A DNA stretch of 64,000 nucleotides from the NCBI RefSeq assembly GCF_030866765.1, contig NZ_CP133017.1, positions 2,338,001-2,402,000 on the forward strand. The letters run 5' to 3'. The stretch comes from Paenibacillus silvisoli (lineage in GTDB: Bacteria; Bacillota; Bacilli; Paenibacillales; Paenibacillaceae). The translations under genes and the position numbers were made by a program. Positions 1 through 6,940 of the stretch are shown here, one piece after another (position 1 is the first letter of the stretch; each line of letters opens with the position of its first letter). The notes under the pieces are model-generated. The model saw nothing but the letters and a program-made list of their open reading frames with translations. It was not told the DNA's origin and made no database searches.

Positions 1-2
1 CC

Positions 3-881
3 AAGGGAATTTTCCCTTATCCCGGTGCAGCCTATCGAAGAATATGGGTGGGTAGCAGAAACAGGCTCTATGACGATTTGATCGTGCATATGAAAGGAAA
101 GATATTCAATCCTTACTTTTTGAACAAGTGGGAATTATGTAAATTGCTGTGCAGCAAACCGCTCATTCGAGATCATTTACCTGTCACCAAACGAGTAGAT
201 AACCTGCAAACCTTAGAAAAAATGTTGGCATTGTACACATCGGTTTATCTGAAGCCAGCCAACGGTTCGATGGGACAAGGAATCATGAAAGTGGAAAAGA
301 CGCCAAAAGGCTATCTTTTTATTAACCGGTACCAAGAGAAGACGTTCTTTGCCAGTAAAACTAAAGCATGGGCATATTTCAGGCGCATCCGAAAGGGCAG
401 AAAATATTTAATCCAACAGTCCGCTGCATTGACTTATCAAAATAAAAACGTTGATTTCAGGGTCATCATGCAAAAAGACGGCAACCAACAGTGGGCCTGC
501 TCGGGGGTAATCGCGCGATACGGCGAAGTCGGAAGATTCTATACGAACGATATAAGCTCCATCAGTTTAGGCAGGGATGCTCTGCGAACGGTCTTTCATT
601 TCAATGATGAAGAAGCGGCACAAAAGGAAGAGGAAATCATCTCGATATGCACGAAAGCCTGTCAACTGATCGACCATAAGTATGGACCTTTCGGCGATGT
701 TGGAATTGATGTCACGGTAGACACAAATCTAAAAGTCTGGCTTCTTGAAATCAATAGTCTTCACCAACATACGATCCCGTACTATGTGAAGGACGATCCT
801 CAAATGTACAGCAGAGTACTCTCTCGGCCTTTTGAATATGCAAAATCTTTGGCCGGTTTTACAAAAGAAAAAATATTATAG
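3..881 (+). CDS. YheC/YheD-type endospore coat-associated ATP-grasp protein (5' end outside window)
   Basis: The reading frame is open to the left edge of the window, so the N-terminus is missing; the first possible start codon inside (GTG at 48) is not convincing because the upstream codons also encode family-like residues (GIFPYPGAAYRRIW). The rest matches the YheC/YheD family: an ATP-grasp fold with the glycine-rich loop KPANGSMGQGI and, near the end, the metal/ATP-binding segment GDVGIDV...WLLEINSLHQH. Family members are found in the spore coat of Bacilli, where their substrate is unknown. The C-terminus appears complete. The assignment rests on family motifs; the biochemical role is not known. 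Confidence 0.85.
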   Translation, partial: KGIFPYPGAAYRRIWVGSRNRLYDDLIVHMKGKIFNPYFLNKWELCKLLCSKPLIRDHLPVTKRVDNLQTLEKMLALYTSVYLKPANGSMGQGIMKVEKTPKGYLFINRYQEKTFFASKTKAWAYFRRIRKGRKYLIQQSAALTYQNKNVDFRVIMQKDGNQQWACSGVIARYGEVGRFYTNDISSISLGRDALRTVFHFNDEEAAQKEEEIISICTKACQLIDHKYGPFGDVGIDVTVDTNLKVWLLEINSLHQHTIPYYVKDDPQMYSRVLSRPFEYAKSLAGFTKEKIL

Positions 882-1019
882 GATGGGATACGATAGCAAG
901 GGGTACTATCAATGGAATCGAAGCTGGTTCTTCGATCCGTGATAGAACCCCTGATAGATGATCGATAACATTACCCCGCAATAAAAGCTCTACATCTCTT
1001 CATACGCAAAAAAGTAATA

Positions 1020-2012
1020 CTATAAATTTAACGTTGCAAACACCCCTGCGTGGTCGGACGGCCATAGCCCCGTGCTTGTTCTGTCACTCTGTGATTCTCC
1101 TGTTAATTCTGCTTTTATTGGATTCCAACCATTTTTAAACAAGATATAGTCTATTCTTGTAAATAAGTTAGAAGCTGCATTTAAAAGATCGGCACCTTGA
1201 ACAGCGGTAAATCCATTACCTGCACCACGCTCGCTCCATGCATCGCGAAATCCAGCATTGATCAGCGTGGTATACGGTACGTTTAACACAGGGATGTTAG
1301 GGGGAGAATTCAAGTCTCCTGAAAGGATCAATGGAAGATCGGTATTGGCTGGACCATTAATTAACTCCAAAGTCTGGGCCAACCTAATCGAAGGATCAAG
1401 CGGTTCCAAATGGGTGGTAATCATCCTAAAAACATGTCCGTTCACACTGGCATCCACAGCGGACCACCCTCGAATAAACGGAGGAAATCTCGCTGAGAAA
1501 TTAGCTGATTGTGAACGAATCACAGTAAGTTTGCTGTCTTTTCGAATCAATATGGCATCCCGATCAAAAATACTAATTGTATTTCCGTTGCTGTCCGGAA
1601 GATTTTGCACATTTGTATTTTCATTTAAAGCAGCTACTTCATAGATCAGTCCTATTTCTTTTAAAGCATCCAGAAGGATTTGAATTTGGTCATAAGTAAC
1701 AATTGAAAAACCGGGTATATTCAGTACCCATTTATCCGCTTCTTGCAGACCGATGAGGTCAGGTTTTGTTAATGCAATTTCTCTTGCAATCGCTTGGGCG
1801 CGAACAGGAAAATTAGTAGCAAGAAATTGACGGAATACTTGCGTTACAGAATTTGGCGTTATTACAGCCAATGGTGTAATGTCTGCTCCACGATAAATAT
1901 TCCAAGTTAGAAACGAAACGTCATTCGTTGTGATAACTGGAACATCATTCATTGTTACAGGCGAAACATCATTCCTTGTTAAAGACGAAACATCTTTCAT
2001 TCTAATTCCCAA
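1020..2012 (-). CDS. Endonuclease/exonuclease/phosphatase (EEP) family protein
   Basis: The EEP (DNase I-like/exonuclease III) motifs appear in order: FLTWNIYRG, IGLQEAD, TTHLEP, LSGDLNSPP, RIDYILF and PSDHAGV. These carry the metal-binding Asn and Glu, the catalytic His and Asp, and the terminal Asp-His. The substrate (phosphodiester in DNA, lipid or sugar phosphate) cannot be told. I chose the TTG start at 2012 because AAGAAGGTG sits 6-7 nt before it; ATG at 2000 is the alternative, and the frame stays open to a TTG at 2078. There is no signal peptide. Just after the start there are about four copies of an eight-residue unit (DVSxxTxN), encoded by 24-bp tandem repeats. Confidence 0.8.
   Translation of the reverse strand: MGIRMKDVSSLTRNDVSPVTMNDVPVITTNDVSFLTWNIYRGADITPLAVITPNSVTQVFRQFLATNFPVRAQAIAREIALTKPDLIGLQEADKWVLNIPGFSIVTYDQIQILLDALKEIGLIYEVAALNENTNVQNLPDSNGNTISIFDRDAILIRKDSKLTVIRSQSANFSARFPPFIRGWSAVDASVNGHVFRMITTHLEPLDPSIRLAQTLELINGPANTDLPLILSGDLNSPPNIPVLNVPYTTLINAGFRDAWSERGAGNGFTAVQGADLLNAASNLFTRIDYILFKNGWNPIKAELTGESQSDRTSTGLWPSDHAGVFATLNL
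1905..1998 (-). repeat. 24-bp tandem repeat at the 5' end of the EEP gene
   Basis: Units of 24 bp start near 1905, 1927, 1951 and 1975, each ending in a variant of aaacatcattc. They encode repeated DVSxxTxN octapeptides before the first EEP motif. The repeat number may vary between strains. Confidence 0.7.
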
Positions 2013-2221
2013 TAAGGACACCTTCTTCTCAAATTTTCTACTATTAGATGTGTCAAGATAGCAACTTGTAACGTACAAATATCATTAGAGTACATATATC
2101 TATTGAATGAATCTGCCCATTAGCGAAACACCTAATAGTAAGAGGTGAGAAGCTTGAATTGATATAAGGTAAAAGGGATCATTTTAGTTGGAAAAGTATG
2201 ATCAACGCGGGGCTAAAAAGA

Positions 2222-2321
2222 AAAACAAAAAAAGCCTTGATTTCTCAAGGCTTTCGACGTTTAAGTTATGGTGATCTGGACAGGGTTCGAACCTGTGACC
2301 CCTACCCTGTCAAGATAGTGC
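2222..2321. repeat. Left attachment-site repeat: tRNA-Val 3' fragment plus terminator
   Basis: This 100-bp stretch is identical to 32149-32248. It contains the tRNA terminator hairpin (about 2227-2257) and the tRNA-Val(GAC) sequence from the CCA end to the anticodon arm (2269-2321). The 5' half of the tRNA is absent, so this is a non-functional remnant, the chromosomal partner of the integration site. The two copies diverge at the base after 2321/32248. Confidence 0.95.
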
Positions 2322-2419
2322 AACAGCATTATCTAACAGTATGTAACTTATTATATCCCTTGAAATCAAGTAATTTCGATATCGAAACATTATCTAACTT
2401 TAACTATTAATAGTTAGTT

Positions 2420-2442
2420 TGATGCCAAAAATGATGCCAAAA
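2420..2442 (+). promoter_or_regulatory. Putative integrase arm-binding sites, left end
   Basis: Two direct copies of TGATGCCAAAA (2420-2430 and 2432-2442) lie about 100 bp inside the left border. The same motif pair occurs inside the right border at 32086-32105. A pair of short direct repeats at both ends of a tRNA-inserted element fits arm-type sites for the integrase N-terminal domain. Binding is inferred. Confidence 0.65.
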
Positions 2443-2886
2443 GTGGAACCTTATTATAACCTTGATCGTGACATTGAACGTCATTGACGACTACCTCTGA
2501 ACGACTTAGGGAGCGCATAGAGGCATATATAGTTGAGTGTAATTGATTGAATATCAAATGAGCTTGAGATAGATGAATTCACAAAGCCATTATGAATGTA
2601 ATTAGGATTAAGGGGAAACGTCATCATATGATGGCGTTTTTATTTTATCATGGGCGGGATCGATGCAGTGATCATAGTATATTATTAGTGGTAAAAGTGT
2701 TAAAAAACTAAATGGGTGAATGACAGTGGACAAAGATACGGTACAGGTTGGTTTACTGTGGTGGGGGTTGTACGTTACTGTTTATGTTTCCTGGACTTAT
2801 CATTGAAATCATTAAGTTAGGGCAGCAATAGATCGACCACATACTTTTTCCGTAATATGGTACAATCTTTTTGTTGAAAATGATCG
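2443..2886. other. Left-end intergenic region of the island
   Basis: I see no convincing gene here. A hairpin followed by T residues (2616-2644, arms AAACGTCATCAT / ATGATGGCGTTT) is a likely terminator. A 28-codon frame at 2720-2806 and overlapping frames around it look like a degraded small membrane-protein gene, but none has a good ribosome-binding site. Confidence 0.4.
2616..2644 (+). terminator. Rho-independent terminator-like hairpin
   Basis: Palindromic arms AAACGTCATCAT / ATGATGGCGTTT are followed by TTTTATTTT. No intact gene lies directly upstream; it may have served a lost one. Confidence 0.5.
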
Positions 2887-2904
2887 ATGAAAGATTGATT
2901 TCAT
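2887..2904 (+). repeat. Cassette-type repeat copy, spacer GATTGA
   Basis: ATGAAA-GATTGA-TTTCAT, followed by TAGGA and the ribosome-binding site of the GIY-YIG gene 20 nt downstream. Exact match to the family consensus ATRAAA-N6-TTTCAT. Confidence 0.75.
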
Positions 2905-2923
2905 TAGGAAGTAGGCGAGAAAA

Positions 2924-3355
2924 ATGACAATTAAAATAAATGATTTTTTAGCAGAAACCAGTATCCACGTAAGACCAATATGGAATGAATTTATTATTAA
3001 TCATATACCACCAGAATTAGATCAAGATATGAGAAGGGTAAATAAAACAATCCGAACAGAATTTCACGATTCTAATGGAGTATATGTGTACACTGATAAG
3101 AATGATATTGTCTTGTACGTTGGAATTGGTAAATTAGCAGAACGAATCAGATTCCATTATTACGAATCGTTTGGTAAATACTCTGGGAAGAATTGTGAAA
3201 AGCATATTAAGTTTTTCACGCAATTCCAAGGTGAAATAAAAATACTTTGGACAAAAATAGATAACAGAGAGGATCAGAAAGAAATTGAGATGCTGCTAAC
3301 TCATTTTTTATCCCCTGTTTACGAAGATATGAAAAAAAAGGGATTGCTTTATTAA
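2924..3355 (+). CDS. GIY-YIG nuclease-like protein
   Basis: A protein of 143 residues. GVYVYTD (52-58) and VLYVGIG (63-69) are the two strands of the GIY-YIG motif; Arg74/Arg76 in LAERIRF are in the position of the catalytic arginine, and the acidic stretch REDQKEIEMLL near 115-125 may supply the metal-binding Glu. Such domains cut DNA in repair, homing and restriction. There is no added DNA-binding domain. It is the first gene of the left run of cargo genes and is preceded at once by a cassette-type repeat. The ribosome-binding site is weak (aggaagtaggcgag). Confidence 0.65.
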   Translation: MTIKINDFLAETSIHVRPIWNEFIINHIPPELDQDMRRVNKTIRTEFHDSNGVYVYTDKNDIVLYVGIGKLAERIRFHYYESFGKYSGKNCEKHIKFFTQFQGEIKILWTKIDNREDQKEIEMLLTHFLSPVYEDMKKKGLLY

Positions 3356-3367
3356 ATTGTTTATTTA

Positions 3368-3385
3368 ATGAAAGCACGATTTTAT
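3368..3385 (+). repeat. Cassette-type repeat copy, spacer GCACGA
   Basis: ATGAAA-GCACGA-TTTTAT: one mismatch in the right arm. It lies 13 bp after the GIY-YIG stop codon and 58 bp before the next start. Confidence 0.6.
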
Positions 3386-3443
3386 TGGGTTAACGTGCAA
3401 GCGTGAATAATAAAACCAAATATATTAGTTGGAGTGATAAGGA

Positions 3444-3974
3444 TTGAATAAAGAAAAGGATTTTTATATATTTTTAGATGCTTTGAAATCTGCTGCAATG
3501 AATATAGCTGCAGAATATTTTAAAGTTATGTTTTACGGAAGTGATCAATTGAAATTCAGAGAGCGAGTGTATTGTTATGAGTTGTATCATCAACTAAGAA
3601 TAGCCCTCAGTGAAGAAAACTTGCCATACTTATTACATGGAGAAATGGACAAAAGAACACATAGAGAGTATAGTCAGGTGCTTTCTCTTAAAAATTCTAC
3701 ACCAGATTTTATTATCCATGTACCAGAAGTTATGGAGCACAACTTGATAGTTATGGAAGTAAAACATGTGGAGTCCACGATGCCAAGCATATTGGAAGAT
3801 ATAAAAAAATTAAGTGAATTTGTGAAAGCAGGTAGTTATTACAGGGGTATTTCTTATATTTTCGGTGAACTCAGTCCTGATAATGAGGACATATTATTTG
3901 AAAATCTATCAGAAGAGATAGTTATAATTTTACACAAAAAAGTTAATGAAATACCAAAAATAAAGATGAAATAA
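3444..3974 (+). CDS. PD-(D/E)XK nuclease-like protein
   Basis: The 176-residue product has TPDFIIH (Asp88) followed 17 residues later by IVMEVKH (Glu105-x-Lys107), the spacing and hydrophobic strand pattern of the restriction-endonuclease-like core. The helical N-terminal third contains RERVYCYELYHQLR. The start is TTG at 3444, preceded by GGAGTGATAAGGA. It lies between two other small cargo genes. Nuclease activity is inferred only from the motif; relatives are usually annotated as hypothetical. Confidence 0.6.
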   Translation: MNKEKDFYIFLDALKSAAMNIAAEYFKVMFYGSDQLKFRERVYCYELYHQLRIALSEENLPYLLHGEMDKRTHREYSQVLSLKNSTPDFIIHVPEVMEHNLIVMEVKHVESTMPSILEDIKKLSEFVKAGSYYRGISYIFGELSPDNEDILFENLSEEIVIILHKKVNEIPKIKMK

Positions 3975-4036
3975 TTTTATTGTTTGAAGTAAGAATATTG
4001 GTAGGAATTAATCTTTTAATTAGGAGTGATATTACA

Positions 4037-4354
4037 ATGCTATTGGACTATATTATAGTGAATAAGGGATTCATACTCGATATCTTTGATAAGCATGGAG
4101 CATCCGATATCCTTATTATTGGTTCTGTTTCAAGAAGAGAAGAGACAGAGGATAGTGATATCGACTTCGTTGTAGATATGAAAACATCTTACAATACCTT
4201 GTTGGATTTGGAGCTGACAGATGTACAAGCTGTTTCAGATTTAGTAAAAGAATTACAATTGTATTTCAAACGAAATGTTGAAGTGGCTCTCTATAGCCAA
4301 ATAGGTGATGGTTATAAGGAAGCTAAAAAAATAGGGTATAAGCTAGGACGATGA
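4037..4354 (+). CDS. MNT-type nucleotidyltransferase domain protein
   Basis: A product of 105 residues with the minimal nucleotidyltransferase signature GSVSRREETEDSDIDFVVDM (GSxxR...SDxD), whose two Asp residues bind metal. I chose ATG at 4037 because AGGAGTGAT precedes it; the frame extends upstream to 3980 without a good ribosome-binding site. MNT proteins often act as antitoxins that modify a HEPN ribonuclease partner; the next gene, 185 bp downstream, has a HEPN-like motif (see there). They are not overlapping as classic MNT/HEPN pairs are, so pairing is only a hypothesis. Confidence 0.75.
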   Translation: MLLDYIIVNKGFILDIFDKHGASDILIIGSVSRREETEDSDIDFVVDMKTSYNTLLDLELTDVQAVSDLVKELQLYFKRNVEVALYSQIGDGYKEAKKIGYKLGR

Positions 4355-4442
4355 TTCTTGTATTGATTGTCCTCATAATGATTGAAAATGTTTTGAGGCA
4401 CTTCGAAGTTTTAATGGAAAAGTGACGGGAGTTCATAGAGCA

Positions 4443-4460
4443 ATAAAACATGGATTTTAA
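4443..4460 (+). repeat. Cassette-type repeat copy, spacer CATGGA
   Basis: ATAAAA-CATGGA-TTTTAA: diverged right arm. It lies between the MNT gene and the HEPN-like gene. A separate short palindrome, TTTCATGAAA, lies about 20 bp downstream. Confidence 0.5.
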
Positions 4461-4539
4461 TAACCTAAACGCGATTTTGTTTCATGAAATATTGAAACAG
4501 TAGTTATGGCGAAATTCCTAGAAAAGTGTGGGATAATAC

Positions 4540-5226
4540 ATGGAAAGTGAATACATAACCGTTCTCGGTGACTCCTATTTAGATCCGATAGTCACTTTAT
4601 TTGAACAACTAAAATATAAATCAACGTCTAATGAGGTGCAGACCTCTCCACATGAGAATGGATACTCCACATCAATAATTCTTCTAACAGTAATAATGGT
4701 AGAGTCTTACTTAGCAAGAGCAAGACATTTTAAGCTACAAGAAGAAAGCTGCGAGCCTGATAATGATAAAAGCGATACGAAGAACAATAAAAGCGTATTG
4801 TGGTTTACGAAGAATTATTTCAAAATTAGTAGAGACAACTTGGAAATCCTTGATGAGCTTTTTGTTGTCAGAGATGTAATAGCACATAATCACATTTGGA
4901 AATCGACAATAGATCAAAAGGGTGATCTTAAATTTGTTCATGAACCGTCTCTAGAAGGAGTCTTTGGAGATAAGAAATTTATAACTGTTGTTGATCGAAA
5001 GGATAGAGTTACTAAAAAACTCCGTCTAAATGTGTTTCCCACACGAATATGTAAAATCGATGCTATTGTTCTATTTGAAAATGCCTATTTGATCTTAAAA
5101 GAAATAGAAGATATTTCAAGAACATACGTTTATATTTCACATCTCCATGTTCAGTATAAGGATGAGTTTTATCTGATTGAGGATTTCATAAGAATACTGA
5201 AGGAAGAAGTTGACTTCCAATCCTGA
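4540..5226 (+). CDS. Hypothetical protein with HEPN-like Rx4H motif
   Basis: I do not recognise the family of this 228-residue, mostly helical, soluble protein. The segment LDELFVVRDVIAHNHIW contains R-x4-H (RDVIAH), the ribonuclease signature of HEPN domains, set in a helix as expected. A second helical block (INDAIVLFENAYLILKEIEDI-like, residues 175-195) would complete a helical bundle. It lies downstream of the MNT nucleotidyltransferase gene and is followed by a cassette-type repeat and a terminator, ending the left gene run. RNase or toxin function is inference. Confidence 0.55.
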   Translation: MESEYITVLGDSYLDPIVTLFEQLKYKSTSNEVQTSPHENGYSTSIILLTVIMVESYLARARHFKLQEESCEPDNDKSDTKNNKSVLWFTKNYFKISRDNLEILDELFVVRDVIAHNHIWKSTIDQKGDLKFVHEPSLEGVFGDKKFITVVDRKDRVTKKLRLNVFPTRICKIDAIVLFENAYLILKEIEDISRTYVYISHLHVQYKDEFYLIEDFIRILKEEVDFQS

Positions 5227-5279
5227 CTGACTAAGCAACATCGTACGCGACAGAACGCCTACTTATGCGGATACGATCA

Positions 5280-5297
5280 ATAAAAGAGAAGTTTCAT
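5280..5297 (+). repeat. Cassette-type repeat copy, spacer GAGAAG (end of left run)
   Basis: ATAAAA-GAGAAG-TTTCAT, exact consensus. No gene follows directly; a terminator begins 6 bp later. Confidence 0.75.
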
Positions 5298-5302
5298 TAA
5301 AA

Positions 5303-5331
5303 GGCACAATCCATGCGGTTGTGTTTTTTAT
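5303..5331 (+). terminator. Rho-independent terminator closing the left gene run
   Basis: GCACAA / TTGTGT stem (5304-5309, 5319-5324) followed by a run of T residues. Confidence 0.7.
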
Positions 5332-5389
5332 TTCCAGAAGTGACGATCACATACAGAGAGCTATATGGGGGCAAAACTTCTCCTCACAG

Positions 5390-5419
5390 TTGCGTTGGGA
5401 ACATACGTTCGCATATAAT
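5390..5419 (+). promoter_or_regulatory. SOS (LexA/DinR-type) box within a promoter
   Basis: GGAACATACGTTCG at 5398-5411 differs from the Bacillus SOS consensus CGAACRNRYGTTCG only at the first base. It sits between a -35-like TTGCGT (5390-5395) and a perfect -10 TATAAT (5414-5419), spacing 18 bp, where LexA would block transcription. The gene it serves (5441-5671) appears broken. Confidence 0.7.
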
Positions 5420-5440
5420 GTAGTTGAGGTGATGCGAACG

Positions 5441-5671
5441 GTGTAGGCGACAAATGAAGAGTTGAAACTAATGCATGACAGCGTTCTGTTTCCGATAATG
5501 CTTGATATGATCCAGAAATGCCAATCACAAATTGAGGATAGCAAGTACAGCCTCAAAAGCCTTTACTCAGCAAGTTTAATACGACTAAGGGAAATGATAC
5601 TTGCTGATATGACTGAGCTTCGAAAGCATCTGATGCAAGATAATATTAAGATGAATTTGGCGTGTATATAA
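5441..5671 (+). pseudogene. Broken small SOS-controlled gene (hypothetical)
   Basis: The expected GTG start at 5441 has GAGGTGATGCGAACG just upstream, but the second codon is TAG (5444-5446). After it the frame runs on as ATNEELKLMHDSVLFPI..., a charged helical small protein. A TTG at 5462 could restart translation but has no ribosome-binding site. The end (KHLMQDNIKMNLACI) looks cut short compared with small Paenibacillus proteins of this type known to me, which continue after a similar segment. The family has no assigned function. Confidence 0.5.
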
Positions 5672-5698
5672 ATCGAGTTATTCAATCATTAAGTAGCC

Positions 5699-5794
5699 GT
5701 GAATAACAAGTATGTTACATTTGAAGAAATGCGACTGTTTGATTTCGCACCACGGAATATACCAATTGTAAAAAGACTTATTTCAGTTAAATGA
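5699..5794 (+). pseudogene. Small ORF, probable gene fragment
   Basis: GTG-initiated frame of 31 codons (NNKYVTFEEMRLFDFAPRNI...) with a sensible sequence but no ribosome-binding site. It may be a remnant of a small phage-type gene. It ends just before a terminator. Confidence 0.3.
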
Positions 5795-5815
5795 CAAACA
5801 TGAGTTAGTTCTATG

Positions 5816-5844
5816 GCGCTACGTTAATTGAGTAGCGCTTTTCC
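5816..5844 (+). terminator. Rho-independent terminator
   Basis: GCGCTAC / GTAGCGC stem (5816-5822, 5832-5838) followed by TTTTCCTTT. Confidence 0.75.
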
Positions 5845-5847
5845 TTT

Positions 5848-5884
5848 GCATAAAAGATAAGGCGGCCTTTGAAAGCGCCGCCTT
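5848..5884 (-). terminator. Terminator of the stalk-domain gene on the minus strand
   Basis: AAGGCGGC / GCCGCCTT stem followed, on the minus strand, by ATCTTTT; it lies 9 bp after the stop codon of the gene at 5893-6915. Confidence 0.75.
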
Positions 5885-5892
5885 GCGTTAAA

Positions 5893-6915
5893 CTATATGC
5901 CGATCATTTCTTTGTCGCCACGCTCTTTTTCAAGTTTAGGATACAATTCATCGCTCGTATACTGTACAGCAAGCTTGCAAACAAAAGCGTCTCCGTACAG
6001 TATTAGGGTAATTGTAGTGCCATTAGTCTTCCATGTTGACATAAGAGATAAGTGTCCAGCAGCCACAGCAGTACCCCAATTGTATCTAGGTTCATCTTGG
6101 AAAAGAGTGTCACGCCAAAATTCATCATTCCTGCTAGTTGGTGAACCATACTTTTTAATAAAAAGCTCTTTAAGGCCATCGTACTCATAAACATAATCAT
6201 CGCTAGCTAGATACTCGGAGATAAAATACGCACCACCCGCAAGGCTACCGCTCTTTGTAAACATGTAAACGATATCTGCATCAAGACCTCCAACTTCGCC
6301 GTTATACACAAGGACTTTTCCGCTATCTTCCGATTGACGAAACTTCGCCGTTTCGGATTTTTTAACCTGTGATATGGTCATTCCCCATTTTGTATTACGG
6401 AACGCATTTACATTTTTGTTAACTGGCTTATTAACGCTACTAGGCTTAGACACATTGTTATCTGGCGCGGTATTTCCAGCGATAGGAGCAGTAGCTATAA
6501 AGATGTTTTTGGTTACAGGATCAACATTTACGTCTTCGCCTGATACTTCAGAAACAAATCGAAGCGGAACGTATGTAGTGCCATTGATCGATTGCGGTGC
6601 AATCGTGAGCTGCATTGGTTGTCCGTTTACAAATACCTTCTTGTTGTTAGCCGTAAACGAGATAATCATTGCATCCATCTTTACCGCTCTTACTGTCTTT
6701 GTTTGAGTGTTATAGCTAATGGTGTAGCCTAGCGCTTCTAAGATTGGCTTGAATGGAGCAATCGTTGTGCCTTTATAATTGATTGCATTTGACGTTACTA
6801 ATTGACCATAAACATAAACTCTGTGCGTTTGCTGTGTAGCTGCCGATGCTACTGGCGCTACTGCTACAAGCAATAAACTGATGATAAGAGTGAATAAGAG
6901 TGCCTTTTGTTTCAT
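5893..6915 (-). CDS. Secreted copper amine oxidase N-domain (stalk domain) protein
   Basis: A Sec signal peptide (KQKALLFTLIISLLLVAVAP...ASA, residues 1-26) is followed by a stalk domain: HRVYVYGQLVTSNAINYKG, PFKPILEALGY and VPLRFVSEVSG, to about residue 125. A Ser/Asn/Pro-rich linker and a C-terminal domain containing FRNTKWGMTISQVKKSE complete the protein; that domain resembles the part of secreted proteins that begins with an NxxWGMS motif and is of unknown function. ATG at 6915 is 11 nt after AAAGGAG; the TTG at 6924 is too close. This is one of three adjacent minus-strand stalk-domain genes carried by the island, and it ends in a terminator. Confidence 0.8.
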   Translation of the reverse strand: MKQKALLFTLIISLLLVAVAPVASAATQQTHRVYVYGQLVTSNAINYKGTTIAPFKPILEALGYTISYNTQTKTVRAVKMDAMIISFTANNKKVFVNGQPMQLTIAPQSINGTTYVPLRFVSEVSGEDVNVDPVTKNIFIATAPIAGNTAPDNNVSKPSSVNKPVNKNVNAFRNTKWGMTISQVKKSETAKFRQSEDSGKVLVYNGEVGGLDADIVYMFTKSGSLAGGAYFISEYLASDDYVYEYDGLKELFIKKYGSPTSRNDEFWRDTLFQDEPRYNWGTAVAAGHLSLMSTWKTNGTTITLILYGDAFVCKLAVQYTSDELYPKLEKERGDKEMIGI

Positions 6916-6940
6916 AAGATGCAAATCTCCTTTATATGAT

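Noticed and set aside
2198..2410. A 70-codon plus-strand frame across the left att repeat
   Set aside because: It reads through the tRNA fragment and terminator hairpin; no ribosome-binding site and no protein-like sequence.
2720..2806. A 28-codon frame (MTVDKDTVQVGLLWWGLY...)
   Set aside because: No ribosome-binding site, and a neighbouring frame (CGGGCTLLFMFPGLIIEIIKLG) looks equally coding; probably a decayed gene, too uncertain to call.
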